64,000 nucleotides of DNA from JAHZMA01 sp965205905 (GCA_965205905.1 CBDBHZ010000011.1:310001-374000); one strand, 5' to 3'. Shown: positions 50,407 through 59,758, numbered from the stretch's first letter. Notes: generated from the letters alone by a model not told the origin. A program made the numbers and translations.

Positions 50407-52223
50407 TAGATGCTTTCATAAAAACGTTTGATTCTTTTTCCTATTAGCTCACGTCTTTTTTGCAAAAAAGTGTCATAGTCATTTACTTCCATATTGATAA
50501 TTTCTTCAGGAATATCATTTTGTTTTAAGTTTTCTAGAATTTTTTCCCAATTTTGCAACTCACTATATTTTGCAATATTGTTTTTGATTTCAGAAAAATA
50601 TTCTTTTGGTGATTTTTTACCACCAATTTTTATATTAGCGTTAGTTTGCAAAAATACCATATTTGCAATTTGATTATATTGCTTTCTATCATCTATATCA
50701 TTATTTTTTAAGTATTGTTTAGGAAACAGATGATGCACATCTGCGTTACTATTTTCTCTTAAAACATTATCGATTGTCATGGAGTGTGATAAAAGAATGG
50801 GGGTATTTTCGGAACATTGGATAATGCGATAAATAATTAAAAAGGGCGATGAAGCTACTGAAGTGTTAAGGTCTTGCTGTATTAAAGTTGTATTCCAATA
50901 TATATCAGAAAGAACATTAGTTTCTTGTTCTTTTAAAAACATATCTATCCCTTTATTATGAATCTCTTTAATATCAAAATCCATGTTACTTTCAGGTGAA
51001 CCTGTGTAACGTCCTGTAAGGGCAGAAAGCAAATACCACTTTTTAACATATTTTGTAATTTCTGGAATAGAACATTTTTGTTGTCGTAAAGTTAAATATA
51101 AAATATAAGTAAAGTTAGCAGTCATTTGCGAACGAATCAGTTTTTCAGTAACAATACCTAATGATTTCAAAATATCAATGTATCCAATAAATTCATATTC
51201 TTTTATTACAATTTGCAATGCGTTTTTAAATCTATCGTAAGTATCTTTTACGGTTATTTTTTCATTGTTATTATCTTTTAATGTCTTGCCTGATAAAAGA
51301 CTAACAAAGTCTGACATTTTTCCACGTTGGAACTCATATGTAAAAGCAATGCGCGCAATATCTGAATATTTTGGTTGAAAGACGCTATTATCATTCTTTG
51401 CAACCCACTCAATTTTTTGAAGCCAACCACTATTAACATATTTTTTATCGTTTTCTTGAATGTTTTTAAGTGCATAAGAATTCGCTAGTAAATTGGAAAA
51501 ATAATCAATGGTTTTACGAATTTCCAAACCATTAAATTCTTCATTGGAGGCAAGCCGTGACATTGCAAAGTCAGCTTCTTTTAAAACAACTCCGTTAGAA
51601 TTGATGCGAATAAAAATTTCAGTGACTGCATCAACATCCAATGAATCATTTAATTTTATTAGTCCAATTTTATTGTGGATAATATTATAGAGTTTTGGAA
51701 TGTTAAGAGTTGCTTTTTTCTTTTCATCATCACTAAAATGAGAATTATCTTCTAAGTATTTTGTAATAAATGTAAAAGTATCAGTATTAACAAAAAGTTG
51801 GGATATGGAATTTATCCATTGCTTTTCATTTTTAGTCACTGCGGTTGGAATAGCTATCTCTTCAGTTAGAGGGTTAAAAGCAATATCAATATTTCTTTCT
51901 TTATAATCCTCATCAATGATTTTTTTATTTTTAAGAGCTGCCGTCAAAGCAATAATGCGTTGTTGTCCGTCAATAATAATAATTTTGTTATAATTAGAAT
52001 GTTTGGCATCATCGGAACGCTTTAATTCAACATTATTCGTTTCCCAAGAAATTAGATAACCAACGGGAAAGCCTTTATACAGTGAATCAATTAAATCTCT
52101 TACTTTTGTATTTTTCCAAACAAAAGGACGTTGAATCTCTGGTATAGCAATTCGATTGTTTTCAATGTGCGATAATAAGCTATCAATATCAATATCGCTA
52201 ACTTGGTAATGTTTTAAATCCAT
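50406..52223 (-). CDS. DUF262 plus HNH-type (DUF1524-like) protein, putative type IV restriction/anti-phage enzyme
   Basis: 605 residues. The N-terminal DUF262 has IPEIQRPFVWK (about 27-37) and IIDGQQRIIALTA (about 84-96), the ParB/sulfiredoxin-like NTPase motifs of GmrS. Near residues 505-545 NADVHHLFPKQYLKNN and IANMVFLQTNANIKIGGKKSP look like the HNH nuclease of GmrD/DUF1524. GmrSD cleaves glucosylated hydroxymethylcytosine phage DNA; a single-chain version is common. AAGGAGAG precedes the ATG. The gene is bracketed by inverted units U6 and U7. Confidence 0.85.
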   Translation of the reverse strand: MDLKHYQVSDIDIDSLLSHIENNRIAIPEIQRPFVWKNTKVRDLIDSLYKGFPVGYLISWETNNVELKRSDDAKHSNYNKIIIIDGQQRIIALTAALKNKKIIDEDYKERNIDIAFNPLTEEIAIPTAVTKNEKQWINSISQLFVNTDTFTFITKYLEDNSHFSDDEKKKATLNIPKLYNIIHNKIGLIKLNDSLDVDAVTEIFIRINSNGVVLKEADFAMSRLASNEEFNGLEIRKTIDYFSNLLANSYALKNIQENDKKYVNSGWLQKIEWVAKNDNSVFQPKYSDIARIAFTYEFQRGKMSDFVSLLSGKTLKDNNNEKITVKDTYDRFKNALQIVIKEYEFIGYIDILKSLGIVTEKLIRSQMTANFTYILYLTLRQQKCSIPEITKYVKKWYLLSALTGRYTGSPESNMDFDIKEIHNKGIDMFLKEQETNVLSDIYWNTTLIQQDLNTSVASSPFLIIYRIIQCSENTPILLSHSMTIDNVLRENSNADVHHLFPKQYLKNNDIDDRKQYNQIANMVFLQTNANIKIGGKKSPKEYFSEIKNNIAKYSELQNWEKILENLKQNDIPEEIINMEVNDYDTFLQKRRELIGKRIKRFYESI

Positions 52224-52362
52224 TTACAACTCTCCTTGTGTAACTTTACGGTTTTTAGATGATAGTAATTCACTCGTAATTATTCATACAAAATTTAGGA
52301 ATATTTTGCAATTATTAATACATCCACCATCATCATCCACCACTCTCTCCGCGCAAACGACT

Positions 52363-52390
52363 CTAGATTCCCGCCTACGCAGGAATGACG
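52363..52390. repeat. REP-type palindromic element B, copy 2
   Basis: CTAGATTCCCGCCTACGCAG and GAATGACG; the reverse complement CGTCATTCCTGCGTAGG.. is the element-B arm with a different stem. Such palindromes are dispersed in many proteobacterial genomes. Confidence 0.78.
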
Positions 52391-52440
52391 GGGTGGCGAG
52401 GTTTCGCGAGGTGCGTAGCATGAGGGCGGTGCGGATTTCA

Positions 52441-52571
52441 AGATTCGTCAATACTAAGGCGGTGCGTGTTGCGATACATTATTATATCAAGGGGGGTGCG
52501 AACGCGCTTTATCGGTCGCGAGGCAAAAGCCCGCTCCCTTGCGCATACCCCCCTTGATAATCCCCCCGCTG
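52441..52571. repeat. G6/C6-bounded palindromic unit U7 (right of the DUF262 gene)
   Basis: Opens AGATTCGTCAATACTAAGGC like U2, continues through ACATTATTATATCAAGGGGGG, and its core closes with CCCCCCTTGATA: TATCAAGGGGGGT-GCG is mirrored by CGCATACCCCCCTTGATA. Orientation is opposite to U6. Confidence 0.82.
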
Positions 52572-52685
52572 TGCTTAATAATCTCGGAGGTGCAAGCCTT
52601 GATAATCCCCCCGCCGTACCACATACTAGCGGTGGAGTGAGTCTCGGTTACTCAACACTAGCGGAGGAGCGTGTCAGAGTTTATC
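52572..52685. repeat. Short stem-loop modules following U7
   Basis: Copies of the TCCCCCCGC / ACTAGCGG-A/T-GG module at 52560-52582, 52600-52628 and 52646-52672, like those at 15938-16110. The array ends about 20 bp before the promoter of the NYN locus. Confidence 0.65.
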
Positions 52686-52704
52686 AATAAACTTCCTAAA
52701 ATCA

Positions 52705-52733
52705 TTGACGGATTCACTCAACTTAATTATAAT
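52705..52733 (+). promoter_or_regulatory. Near-consensus promoter of the RNA-NYN locus, with a GANTC site
   Basis: TTGACG at 52705-52710, exactly 17 bp, a perfect TATAAT at 52728-52733. This is the best promoter seen in the window. GATTC at 52711-52715 follows the -35 directly. Start of transcription is expected near 52740. Confidence 0.75.
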
Positions 52734-52739
52734 ATATAA

Positions 52740-52828
52740 TGTAATCCCCATACAAGTTAAGATGGTTAGCTTATCGGGCTAGCTTTTGTATGGCGTGCCC
52801 TAGACTACGGTCTAGGGCTTTTACTTTT
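52740..52828 (+). ncRNA. Compact structured RNA ended by an intrinsic terminator, upstream of the NYN gene
   Basis: About 85-90 nt. Outer stem CCATACAA/TTGTATGG (52748-52755 with 52786-52793) encloses GTTAGC/GCTAGC (52765-52770 with 52778-52783) with loop TTATCGG. After 3 nt comes a 9-bp stem GCCCTAGAC-TACG-GTCTAGGGC (52797-52818), a UNCG-type tetraloop, then TTTTACTTTT. It lies between a strong promoter and the ribosome site of the NYN gene, so most transcripts should stop here and form a stable small RNA. It could be an RNA antitoxin, an attenuating leader or a riboswitch. Confidence 0.7.
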
Positions 52829-52839
52829 AAAGGTGAGTA

Positions 52840-53523
52840 ATGAAGAAAAGAGTCTGCGTTTATATTGATGGTTATAATCTTTACCATTCATTAGATGATT
52901 ACAATCCGTATAATAAAAAGAAACAGTCCGATTTATATGAAGCTTATGATAAAAAACAAAATAATGGTTTTAAATGGTTGAATCTAAAGAAACTGATGCA
53001 AAACTTTTGCCGTGCGGATGAAATTATAAAGAAGATTTATTATTTTTCTGCTTATGCAAGCTGGAAGCCTGAACGAAAAAAAATTCATAAAAAATATGTC
53101 AAAATTTTGAAAAATGCAGGCGTTACGATTGTGCTTGGAAAATTTAAGGAAAAAGATAGATATTGTAAATCGTGCCATCAAACGTCAAAAACGCATGAAG
53201 AAAAACAAACAGATGTAAATATAGTGTTATATTTATTGCGCGATGCTTATAAAGATGTTTTTGATGAAGCTATTTTGGTAAGTCAGGATAGTGATTTATG
53301 CCCTGTTGTTAAAATAGTAAAGCAAGAATTTCCTGATAAAATTATTAGAATAGTCGCGCCATTAAACGCACCGCATAGTAAAGAAATGGGTAAAATAGTA
53401 ACCAAGAGCAATTTGGATGTTATCAAAAAGAAACATATTGTAACGTCGTTGTTTGATAAAGAAGTTATGTTAGAAAATGGTAAAATTATTACGCGTCCAG
53501 CAAAATATGACCCACCTGCATAA
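52840..53523 (+). CDS. NYN-domain (PIN-like) ribonuclease-family protein
   Basis: 227 residues. VYIDGYNLYHSL (Asp 10), EEKQTDVNIVLYLL (Asp 125) and VSQDSDLCPVVKIV (Asp 150 and 152) give the acidic set of the NYN/LabA (DUF88) nuclease fold. A CKSC pair precedes the second motif; only one such pair exists, so a full zinc finger is unlikely. AAAGGTGAG is 3-9 nt before the ATG. The nuclease would be made only by read-through of the terminator at 52797-52828. The codon use is AT-rich like the other accessory genes. Confidence 0.88.
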   Translation: MKKRVCVYIDGYNLYHSLDDYNPYNKKKQSDLYEAYDKKQNNGFKWLNLKKLMQNFCRADEIIKKIYYFSAYASWKPERKKIHKKYVKILKNAGVTIVLGKFKEKDRYCKSCHQTSKTHEEKQTDVNIVLYLLRDAYKDVFDEAILVSQDSDLCPVVKIVKQEFPDKIIRIVAPLNAPHSKEMGKIVTKSNLDVIKKKHIVTSLFDKEVMLENGKIITRPAKYDPPA

Positions 53524-53564
53524 CCCCCCTATATCTCTATAAGAGGGCTTTTACATGCCGCTCT

Positions 53565-56234
53565 CTAAGCCGCTAGATGCCTCAACACGTACGATAAAAT
53601 CCCGCCATGATTGAAGTAATTCATCTCATCAGCCGTATCGATACGGCATAATAGGCTGATATTTAGCTGTTCGCCATTGGCGCGGGTCGCCGTCATCATC
53701 ACTGTTTGCGAGGGTTTCAAATCCGCAATGTCTTTAATGCTAAAGCTTTCAGTGCCATCAAATTTTAGACTATCGGCAGTATCACCATTCGTGAATTGCA
53801 ATGGCAACACGCCCATACCAATCAGATTAGAGCGATGAATGCGTTCAAAACTTTCGGTAATCACAGCGCGTACACCTAACAGACGCGTACCCTTTGCCGC
53901 CCAATCGCGAGAAGACCCCGTGCCATATTCCTTACCCGCAAGCACAATCAAATCAGTGCCATCATCAGCATGTTTCAACGCGGCATCATACACACTCATC
54001 GCCTCGCCATTATAATGGCTGATACCGCCCTCACTATTCGGCACCATTTTATTTTTAATCCGCACATTGGCAAAAGTGCCGCGCATCATCACCTCGTGAT
54101 TGCCACGCCTTGCGCCATAAGAATTAAAATCTTTGGCATTCACGCCATTACTGCCCGATAGATACTGCCCCGCAGGCGTTTCTTCCTTAAATGCCCCCGC
54201 TGGCGAGATATGGTCGGTGGTAATGGAATCACCTAATATTAGCAAAGGCTTGGCATTGATAATATCTTTGATGGGGCTCGGAGTTTTTTGCAGATTTTCA
54301 ACAAAAGGTGGCATTCTCACATAGGTGGAATCATCACGCCAATCAAATAATTCTGATGGTTTCACATCAACATCTTGCCATTGTTTCGTGCCAAGAAACA
54401 CATCGGCATAGCGTTTGTTAAACAAATCCGCATTGACTGTTTCATTAATAATCGCATTAATTTCGTGATTATCAGGCCAAATATCTTTCAGATAAACGGG
54501 ATTGCCATCTTTATCATCGCCCAAAGAAACAGAATCAATATCTAGCAACACAGTGCCTAATAAGGCATAGGCAACCACCAAAGGTGGCGAGGCAAGAAAA
54601 TTACTCCGAACCTGCCCAGATATGCGGCCTTCAAAATTGCGATTGCCCGATAACACCGAACAAACATGCAGATTATCGCCATCAACTTTGCTAGAAACTG
54701 GTTCAGGCAGAGGCCCTGAATTACCGATACAAGTGGTGCAACCATAGCCGACAAGATTAAAACCAAGCGCGTTGAGGTCAGTCATCAGCCCTGCTTTTTC
54801 AAGGTAATCCGTAACCACTTGCGAGCCCGGGGCAAGCGATGTTTTTACCCATGATTTTGCTGTTAAGCCTTTTTTCACCGCATTGCGGGCAACCAAACCA
54901 GCGGCGATTAGCACCGATGGATTTGAGGTATTGGTGCAGCTGGTAATAGAGGCAATCACCACCGAACCATCACATAATTGATTGCGTAACGTATCATCAT
55001 CAGTCACTTTTATATTTTCATTGCTGAGATTATCACGCATGGTTTTTGCCAATTCGGGCAATGCGATTCTATCTTGCGGTCGTTTTGGACCCGCAACCGA
55101 TGGCACCACACTATCAAGGTCAAGCGATAGGCTATCTGTATAATTGGCAGGCTTGGTATTCTCATCATAAAACATGCCTTGCGCTTTCATATATTGCTCA
55201 ACCAGCATGATGGTATCCTCATCACGCCCTGTTAGCCGTAAATAATTCAGTGTTTCTTGGTCGGTGGGGAAAATACCGCACGTTGCACCATATTCAGGCG
55301 CCATATTGGCAATCGTTGCCCGCTCAGCAAGGGTAAGATTTTTGATACCATCGCCATAAAATTCAACAAATTTACCCACCACGCCTTTTTGACGGAGCAT
55401 CTCAACCACGCGCAACACCAAATCGGTGGCATTGTTGCCAGCGCGCATTGTGCCTTTAAGTTCAAAGCCAATCACATCGGGTATTAGCATAGAAATTGAT
55501 TGCCCAAGCATGGCGGCTTCGGCTTCAATACCGCCTACACCCCAGCCCAACACGCCTAGCCCATTCACCATTGTGGTATGGCTATCCGTGCCAACAACAG
55601 TATCGGGGAAGGCAACCATTTCGCCATTCGCATCTTTTGACGACCATACCACACGCGCCAAATATTCAAGATTTACCTGATGGCAAATGCCTGTGCCGGG
55701 TGGCACCACGCGGAAATTATCAAAGGCTTCTTGCCCCCAACGCAAAAATTCATAGCGTTCCTGATTGCGCTCAAATTCAACATCAACATTTTGTTGAAAG
55801 GCTTTATCTGTGCCAAAAAAATCAATCACGACTGAATGGTCAATCACCAAATCAACGGGGGTGAGTGGGTTGATTTTTTTAGGGTCAGCACCAATATCTT
55901 TCATGGCTTCGCGCATGGCGGCTAAATCAGCCACTGCTGGCACACCCGTAAAATCTTGCATTAAAACGCGGGCGGGGTGATAGGCAATCTCATCAGTCTG
56001 ATGTTTGGCTTTATTGGCGCGTTTGGCAATCGCTTCGATGTCGCTTACCTTCACTGCTTTGCCATCTTCACAGCGCAATAAATTTTCTAGCAAGACTTTT
56101 AGGCAAAAAGGCAGGGCAGAAATATCGTTGCCCGATTGTTTTTGATAGGTTGGTAGAGAATAATAGGCATAGTTTTTGCCATTGATATTGAGGTTAAGGC
56201 GTGTTGCCAATGAATCATGTCCGATTTTTGTCAT
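53565..56234 (-). CDS. acnA: Aconitate hydratase A
   Basis: 889 residues. The 4Fe-4S ligands are in SITSCTNTSNPSV and GYGCTTCIGNSGPL; the start of the swivel domain (ILGDSITTDHISPAG) and GKEYGTGSSRDWAAKGT are typical. It interconverts citrate and isocitrate. AAGGG lies before the ATG. Convergent with the NYN gene; the 41-bp gap has a weak CCCT/AGGG hairpin with TTTTA. Confidence 0.97.
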   Translation of the reverse strand: MTKIGHDSLATRLNLNINGKNYAYYSLPTYQKQSGNDISALPFCLKVLLENLLRCEDGKAVKVSDIEAIAKRANKAKHQTDEIAYHPARVLMQDFTGVPAVADLAAMREAMKDIGADPKKINPLTPVDLVIDHSVVIDFFGTDKAFQQNVDVEFERNQERYEFLRWGQEAFDNFRVVPPGTGICHQVNLEYLARVVWSSKDANGEMVAFPDTVVGTDSHTTMVNGLGVLGWGVGGIEAEAAMLGQSISMLIPDVIGFELKGTMRAGNNATDLVLRVVEMLRQKGVVGKFVEFYGDGIKNLTLAERATIANMAPEYGATCGIFPTDQETLNYLRLTGRDEDTIMLVEQYMKAQGMFYDENTKPANYTDSLSLDLDSVVPSVAGPKRPQDRIALPELAKTMRDNLSNENIKVTDDDTLRNQLCDGSVVIASITSCTNTSNPSVLIAAGLVARNAVKKGLTAKSWVKTSLAPGSQVVTDYLEKAGLMTDLNALGFNLVGYGCTTCIGNSGPLPEPVSSKVDGDNLHVCSVLSGNRNFEGRISGQVRSNFLASPPLVVAYALLGTVLLDIDSVSLGDDKDGNPVYLKDIWPDNHEINAIINETVNADLFNKRYADVFLGTKQWQDVDVKPSELFDWRDDSTYVRMPPFVENLQKTPSPIKDIINAKPLLILGDSITTDHISPAGAFKEETPAGQYLSGSNGVNAKDFNSYGARRGNHEVMMRGTFANVRIKNKMVPNSEGGISHYNGEAMSVYDAALKHADDGTDLIVLAGKEYGTGSSRDWAAKGTRLLGVRAVITESFERIHRSNLIGMGVLPLQFTNGDTADSLKFDGTESFSIKDIADLKPSQTVMMTATRANGEQLNISLLCRIDTADEMNYFNHGGILSYVLRHLAA

Positions 56235-56461
56235 GTTATGAACCCTTTATTGTATAGAAAGCCTGATTTTGTAAAGCTTTGTTGATGATAATTTCATTAT
56301 TTAATGGGTTGAAAGATGGCATAAATGCTATCTTATTTGGTAAGGTTAAAGTAACATAAAATAACAATGTTTTCAAGGATAGGATAAAATCAGGGTGCAA
56401 AATTATGATAAATATTGTAGGGTGATAGTGAAATGAAATTGTGGCTAATAGGAGCAGAATT

Positions 56462-56944
56462 TTGAGTTATTTTGATTATCCGATGGGCAGTAACGATGGT
56501 AAAGCTAGCGACGAAAATCGTTCTTTGATGGATGATATTGAACCTTATGAATGGAAATTGCTGATGGAATATGTCTATGTTATTCCATTTCAGGATAATG
56601 AGACGATTTTTGAAGAAAACACCCAAGACCGTAGTATGTGTATCTTGCTTGAAGGTGAGGCGATTGTGCTGAAATCGCAGAGGCTTATCGGGCGCAAGAT
56701 GGTGGATTATGTTACAGAAGGTCATATTTTTGGTGAAATTGCTTTTTTCAATAATAAGCCACGCGTTGCCACGATTTTAGCCACCAAAGCTGGCAGATAT
56801 ATTAAAATGCCGTTTGATGGTTATTTGCGCCTTGCGAACGACCATCCTTTATTGGCAAGCAAAATTGTGATGAATTTGTCAATTGCATTTGCATCGCGCA
56901 ATCGCCATGCTAGCAAAGTGGTTGAAGTGTTTACCAGTGTGTAA
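56462..56944 (+). CDS. Cyclic nucleotide-binding-domain protein
   Basis: 160 residues from a TTG at 56462, which is 8 nt after AGGAG; a GTG at 56441 would place the ribosome site inside the gene. The fold of the CRP/PKA regulatory domain is visible: PFQDNETIFEENTQDRSMCILLEGEAIV, then GHIFGEIAFFNNKPRVATILAT (the phosphate-binding cassette, with GEIAFF and R). No DNA-binding domain follows, so it is a stand-alone sensor. It ends 35 bp before the membrane oxidoreductase gene. Confidence 0.82.
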   Translation: MSYFDYPMGSNDGKASDENRSLMDDIEPYEWKLLMEYVYVIPFQDNETIFEENTQDRSMCILLEGEAIVLKSQRLIGRKMVDYVTEGHIFGEIAFFNNKPRVATILATKAGRYIKMPFDGYLRLANDHPLLASKIVMNLSIAFASRNRHASKVVEVFTSV

Positions 56945-56979
56945 AGTATGAATTTTTTAAGGAATATAAGTGTGATTTA

Positions 56980-59754
56980 ATGTCTGATATTATTTATAAA
57001 AGATTCTATAATTATCTTGAAATGCCTAAAATAATGCCGCGCATTATCACTTACATGTTGCGACTGATTGTGTTGGGTGCGACGGGTGGCTTTATTTTTG
57101 CGCTATCAAGCTTTCCTGATTTTGGTCATTTGCTGTTATGGGGTATTATCGTGCCACTTTTGCCATTGTTGATTATGGTTGCGCCGGGGTTTTGGCGTAA
57201 TATCTGCCCTGCTGCCACACTTAATCAGATTGCGCCCCGCCTTAAAATTGGCTTAAAATTAAAACTTAGCCCACAATTACGCAGTTGGTGTTATGGTTTT
57301 GCGGCGGCACTCTTGTTGATTCTTATCTTACTTAATTTGGTGTCTGGACCAGTCCAATTTGGCTATTCATTACAAATATTGGTAGCATTTTTGGCGGCGG
57401 CATTTATCATGGGCTTTATTTTTGAAGGTAAAGCGGGGTGGTGTGGCACATTTTGTCCATTTTCACCACTAGAGAGGGTTTTGGGCAGCACTCCCATGAT
57501 TAATAACCGCAATAGTTTTTGCAAACCTTGTGTGGGGTGCCAGAAAAACTGTATGGATTACTCACCACGTGCGGCGTTTATTAGTGATTTTTACGATACC
57601 CAAACCAGCTATCGTAATTTACGCGTGTTATTTATGGCTTTGATGCCCGGTCTGTTTGCGGGGTTGTTTTTTCCAGCCTTTTTACCGAATGTTTTTGGCA
57701 CTAGCATATTTGGTAATATTATCGCTTATTCGATTGTATCGGTTGGAATTTTTCATCTGTTGCGTGCCTACGCGCCAGTTTCTCCCTACCGTATTGCTCA
57801 TAGCTATGTTTTGTTGAGTTTTGGCAGTTTTTATTATGCGATGCTACCGCAAATACTGGCAAATATTCGCGTATTAGAACAAGCAATGAATAACCAATAT
57901 GTCACGCAAATGGCCTTTATTTTCTCTGAAGATTATATCAATGTTTATTATGGTGGGTTGCTTTTATTGATGGGGGTGTCATTTATGATTTCAGTTGCCC
58001 ATGAAATAAGATTCACAATCACGGGCACATTGCCTGATAGGTTTCGGGTGAATACCGAAAAATTATTGCGGAGTATCAAAGAATTTAACGAAGGCATGGT
58101 TGTTAAAGAAGAAACCAACGATATTTCTTTTTCAATTTTTGAAGGGCAAACATTATTAAATGCACTTGAAACAGCTGATTTTCATATTGAAAGCGGTTGT
58201 AGAATGGGAATTTGTGGCTCAGACCCAGTGGCAATTACTGATAGTCCCGAAAATCTTTCACCGATTACCCCTGAAGAAATGGATACTCTGAATCGGTTAG
58301 GCTTGTTAGGCCATGCAAGGCTCGCTTGTATGACGACTGTTAGTGGCTCGGTTGGCATTAGCGTCGATTGTTTTTCGAATCGCGCTAGAAATTTGAATGA
58401 TGCACCAAAATCAAATGTTGGTTGGGGCATGTTACATATTCCAGAATATGATAAAAATAAAGATGATCCATTGCAAGATAAGAAAATCGTGGTGTTGGGC
58501 AATGGCGTTGCGGGTATGTCAACGGTGCAATATTTAAGAAAGCTCAGCAAGGCTGCTGATATTACGGTGATGACCAATGAAATTTTTCCATTTTACAATC
58601 GGATGGGTATTTGTAAATTGTTGGAAAACAGACTTTACTCGAATGAGAGCATGGTTTTATTACCGCCTGATTGGTATGAACAAAACAACGTGAAACAAAA
58701 GCTAAATACCAAAGCATCGCGTATTGATATTGAGGATAAAACAGTTCATTTCGGTCAGCAAGGCGATGGTATGGAATATGATATTTTGGTGCTGGCATTG
58801 GGTGCGAAAGCGCGAATTTCCGATATACAGGGGTTTTCGTTGGAAGGGTGTTTTGCGCCACGTTCTATGGAAGATATTGCAGAAATCAATAATTATATTC
58901 AGCAGGCGCGCGTCAAAAGAATCACGGTTATTGGTGGTGGTTGGCAAGGGATTGAAATGGCAACCATGTTGAAAAAACGCAATTACGATGTTACTCTGAT
59001 TCACGCTTACGAAAATTTACTCAATAAGCTCAACAATCTTAAAGCTTCACAAATTATTGAAAGTTTTTTGGTGAATCAAGCAAGGGTTGAGGTTTTGTGT
59101 CAGAGCGGTGTCTCACGTATTAGTGGGCAGTCGAAGGTGGAAAAAGTGCATCTTACCCAAGATAAAACGATTGATACCGATTTGTGTATTTTTGCAACGG
59201 GTGCTGAAGCCAATATGGATTTTGTGAATAAATCACCTATCGAATGTGGGCTTAATGGCATTAGGGTTAATCGTAAAATGCAAACATCGGAAGCTAATAT
59301 TTATGCGGTGGGTGATTGCGCGCAAATATTAGATGAACCGATAGGGATATGGGGCACAGCGATGGAGATGGGCAAAATTGCAGCGCTGAATATTGCGGGT
59401 AAGCCAACTGATTTTAATACTGATATGTGCCTATTGCCGCGTATTTTGAAAATACCACAACTTGATTTTCGTTGTTTTGGGCAAACATCAGCAGCGGCTG
59501 GCGATAGAATGTATGAAGGGCATGATGTGCCGAATAATAAATATTGGTCGGTGGTGCTGAACGAGCAAAATTATATGGTTGGCGGTGTGTTTGTTAATCA
59601 TTATGAAATGGCAAATTCGCTTTATAAGGCGATGCGCTATCGGTTAGATGTTAGCAAATTATTGCCAACCAACCCTTCCGAACAAGAGCTTGCCGCTGAT
59701 ATGGCGCCGCCACCGCCACCACCAGTTGCCACACCGATTCCATCAAGGCGTTAG
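56980..59754 (+). CDS. Membrane Fe-S / ferredoxin-like / FAD-NAD(P) fusion oxidoreductase
   Basis: 924 residues in three parts. Residues 1-345: about eight membrane helices with NapH/NosR-like clusters (WCGTFCPF at 154-161, CKPCVGCQKNC at 181-191). Residues about 380-460: a 2Fe-2S ferredoxin-like domain with Cys 407, 412 and 450 but Asp 415 where the third Cys should be (CRMGICGSD). Residues about 495-880: NirB/rubredoxin-reductase-like flavoprotein (VVLGNGVAGMS, ITVIGGGWQGIEMA, NIYAVGDCAQI). The tail is Pro-rich. It probably moves electrons between NAD(P)H and a membrane partner, with the upstream cyclic-nucleotide protein as regulator; neither is proven. Confidence 0.8.
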   Translation: MSDIIYKRFYNYLEMPKIMPRIITYMLRLIVLGATGGFIFALSSFPDFGHLLLWGIIVPLLPLLIMVAPGFWRNICPAATLNQIAPRLKIGLKLKLSPQLRSWCYGFAAALLLILILLNLVSGPVQFGYSLQILVAFLAAAFIMGFIFEGKAGWCGTFCPFSPLERVLGSTPMINNRNSFCKPCVGCQKNCMDYSPRAAFISDFYDTQTSYRNLRVLFMALMPGLFAGLFFPAFLPNVFGTSIFGNIIAYSIVSVGIFHLLRAYAPVSPYRIAHSYVLLSFGSFYYAMLPQILANIRVLEQAMNNQYVTQMAFIFSEDYINVYYGGLLLLMGVSFMISVAHEIRFTITGTLPDRFRVNTEKLLRSIKEFNEGMVVKEETNDISFSIFEGQTLLNALETADFHIESGCRMGICGSDPVAITDSPENLSPITPEEMDTLNRLGLLGHARLACMTTVSGSVGISVDCFSNRARNLNDAPKSNVGWGMLHIPEYDKNKDDPLQDKKIVVLGNGVAGMSTVQYLRKLSKAADITVMTNEIFPFYNRMGICKLLENRLYSNESMVLLPPDWYEQNNVKQKLNTKASRIDIEDKTVHFGQQGDGMEYDILVLALGAKARISDIQGFSLEGCFAPRSMEDIAEINNYIQQARVKRITVIGGGWQGIEMATMLKKRNYDVTLIHAYENLLNKLNNLKASQIIESFLVNQARVEVLCQSGVSRISGQSKVEKVHLTQDKTIDTDLCIFATGAEANMDFVNKSPIECGLNGIRVNRKMQTSEANIYAVGDCAQILDEPIGIWGTAMEMGKIAALNIAGKPTDFNTDMCLLPRILKIPQLDFRCFGQTSAAAGDRMYEGHDVPNNKYWSVVLNEQNYMVGGVFVNHYEMANSLYKAMRYRLDVSKLLPTNPSEQELAADMAPPPPPPVATPIPSRR

Positions 59755-59758
59755 GATT

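Noticed and set aside
52306..52690. Open frames of 83 and 74 codons upstream of the NYN locus
   Set aside because: They translate U7 and the stem-loop modules; no start signal and no conservation expected.
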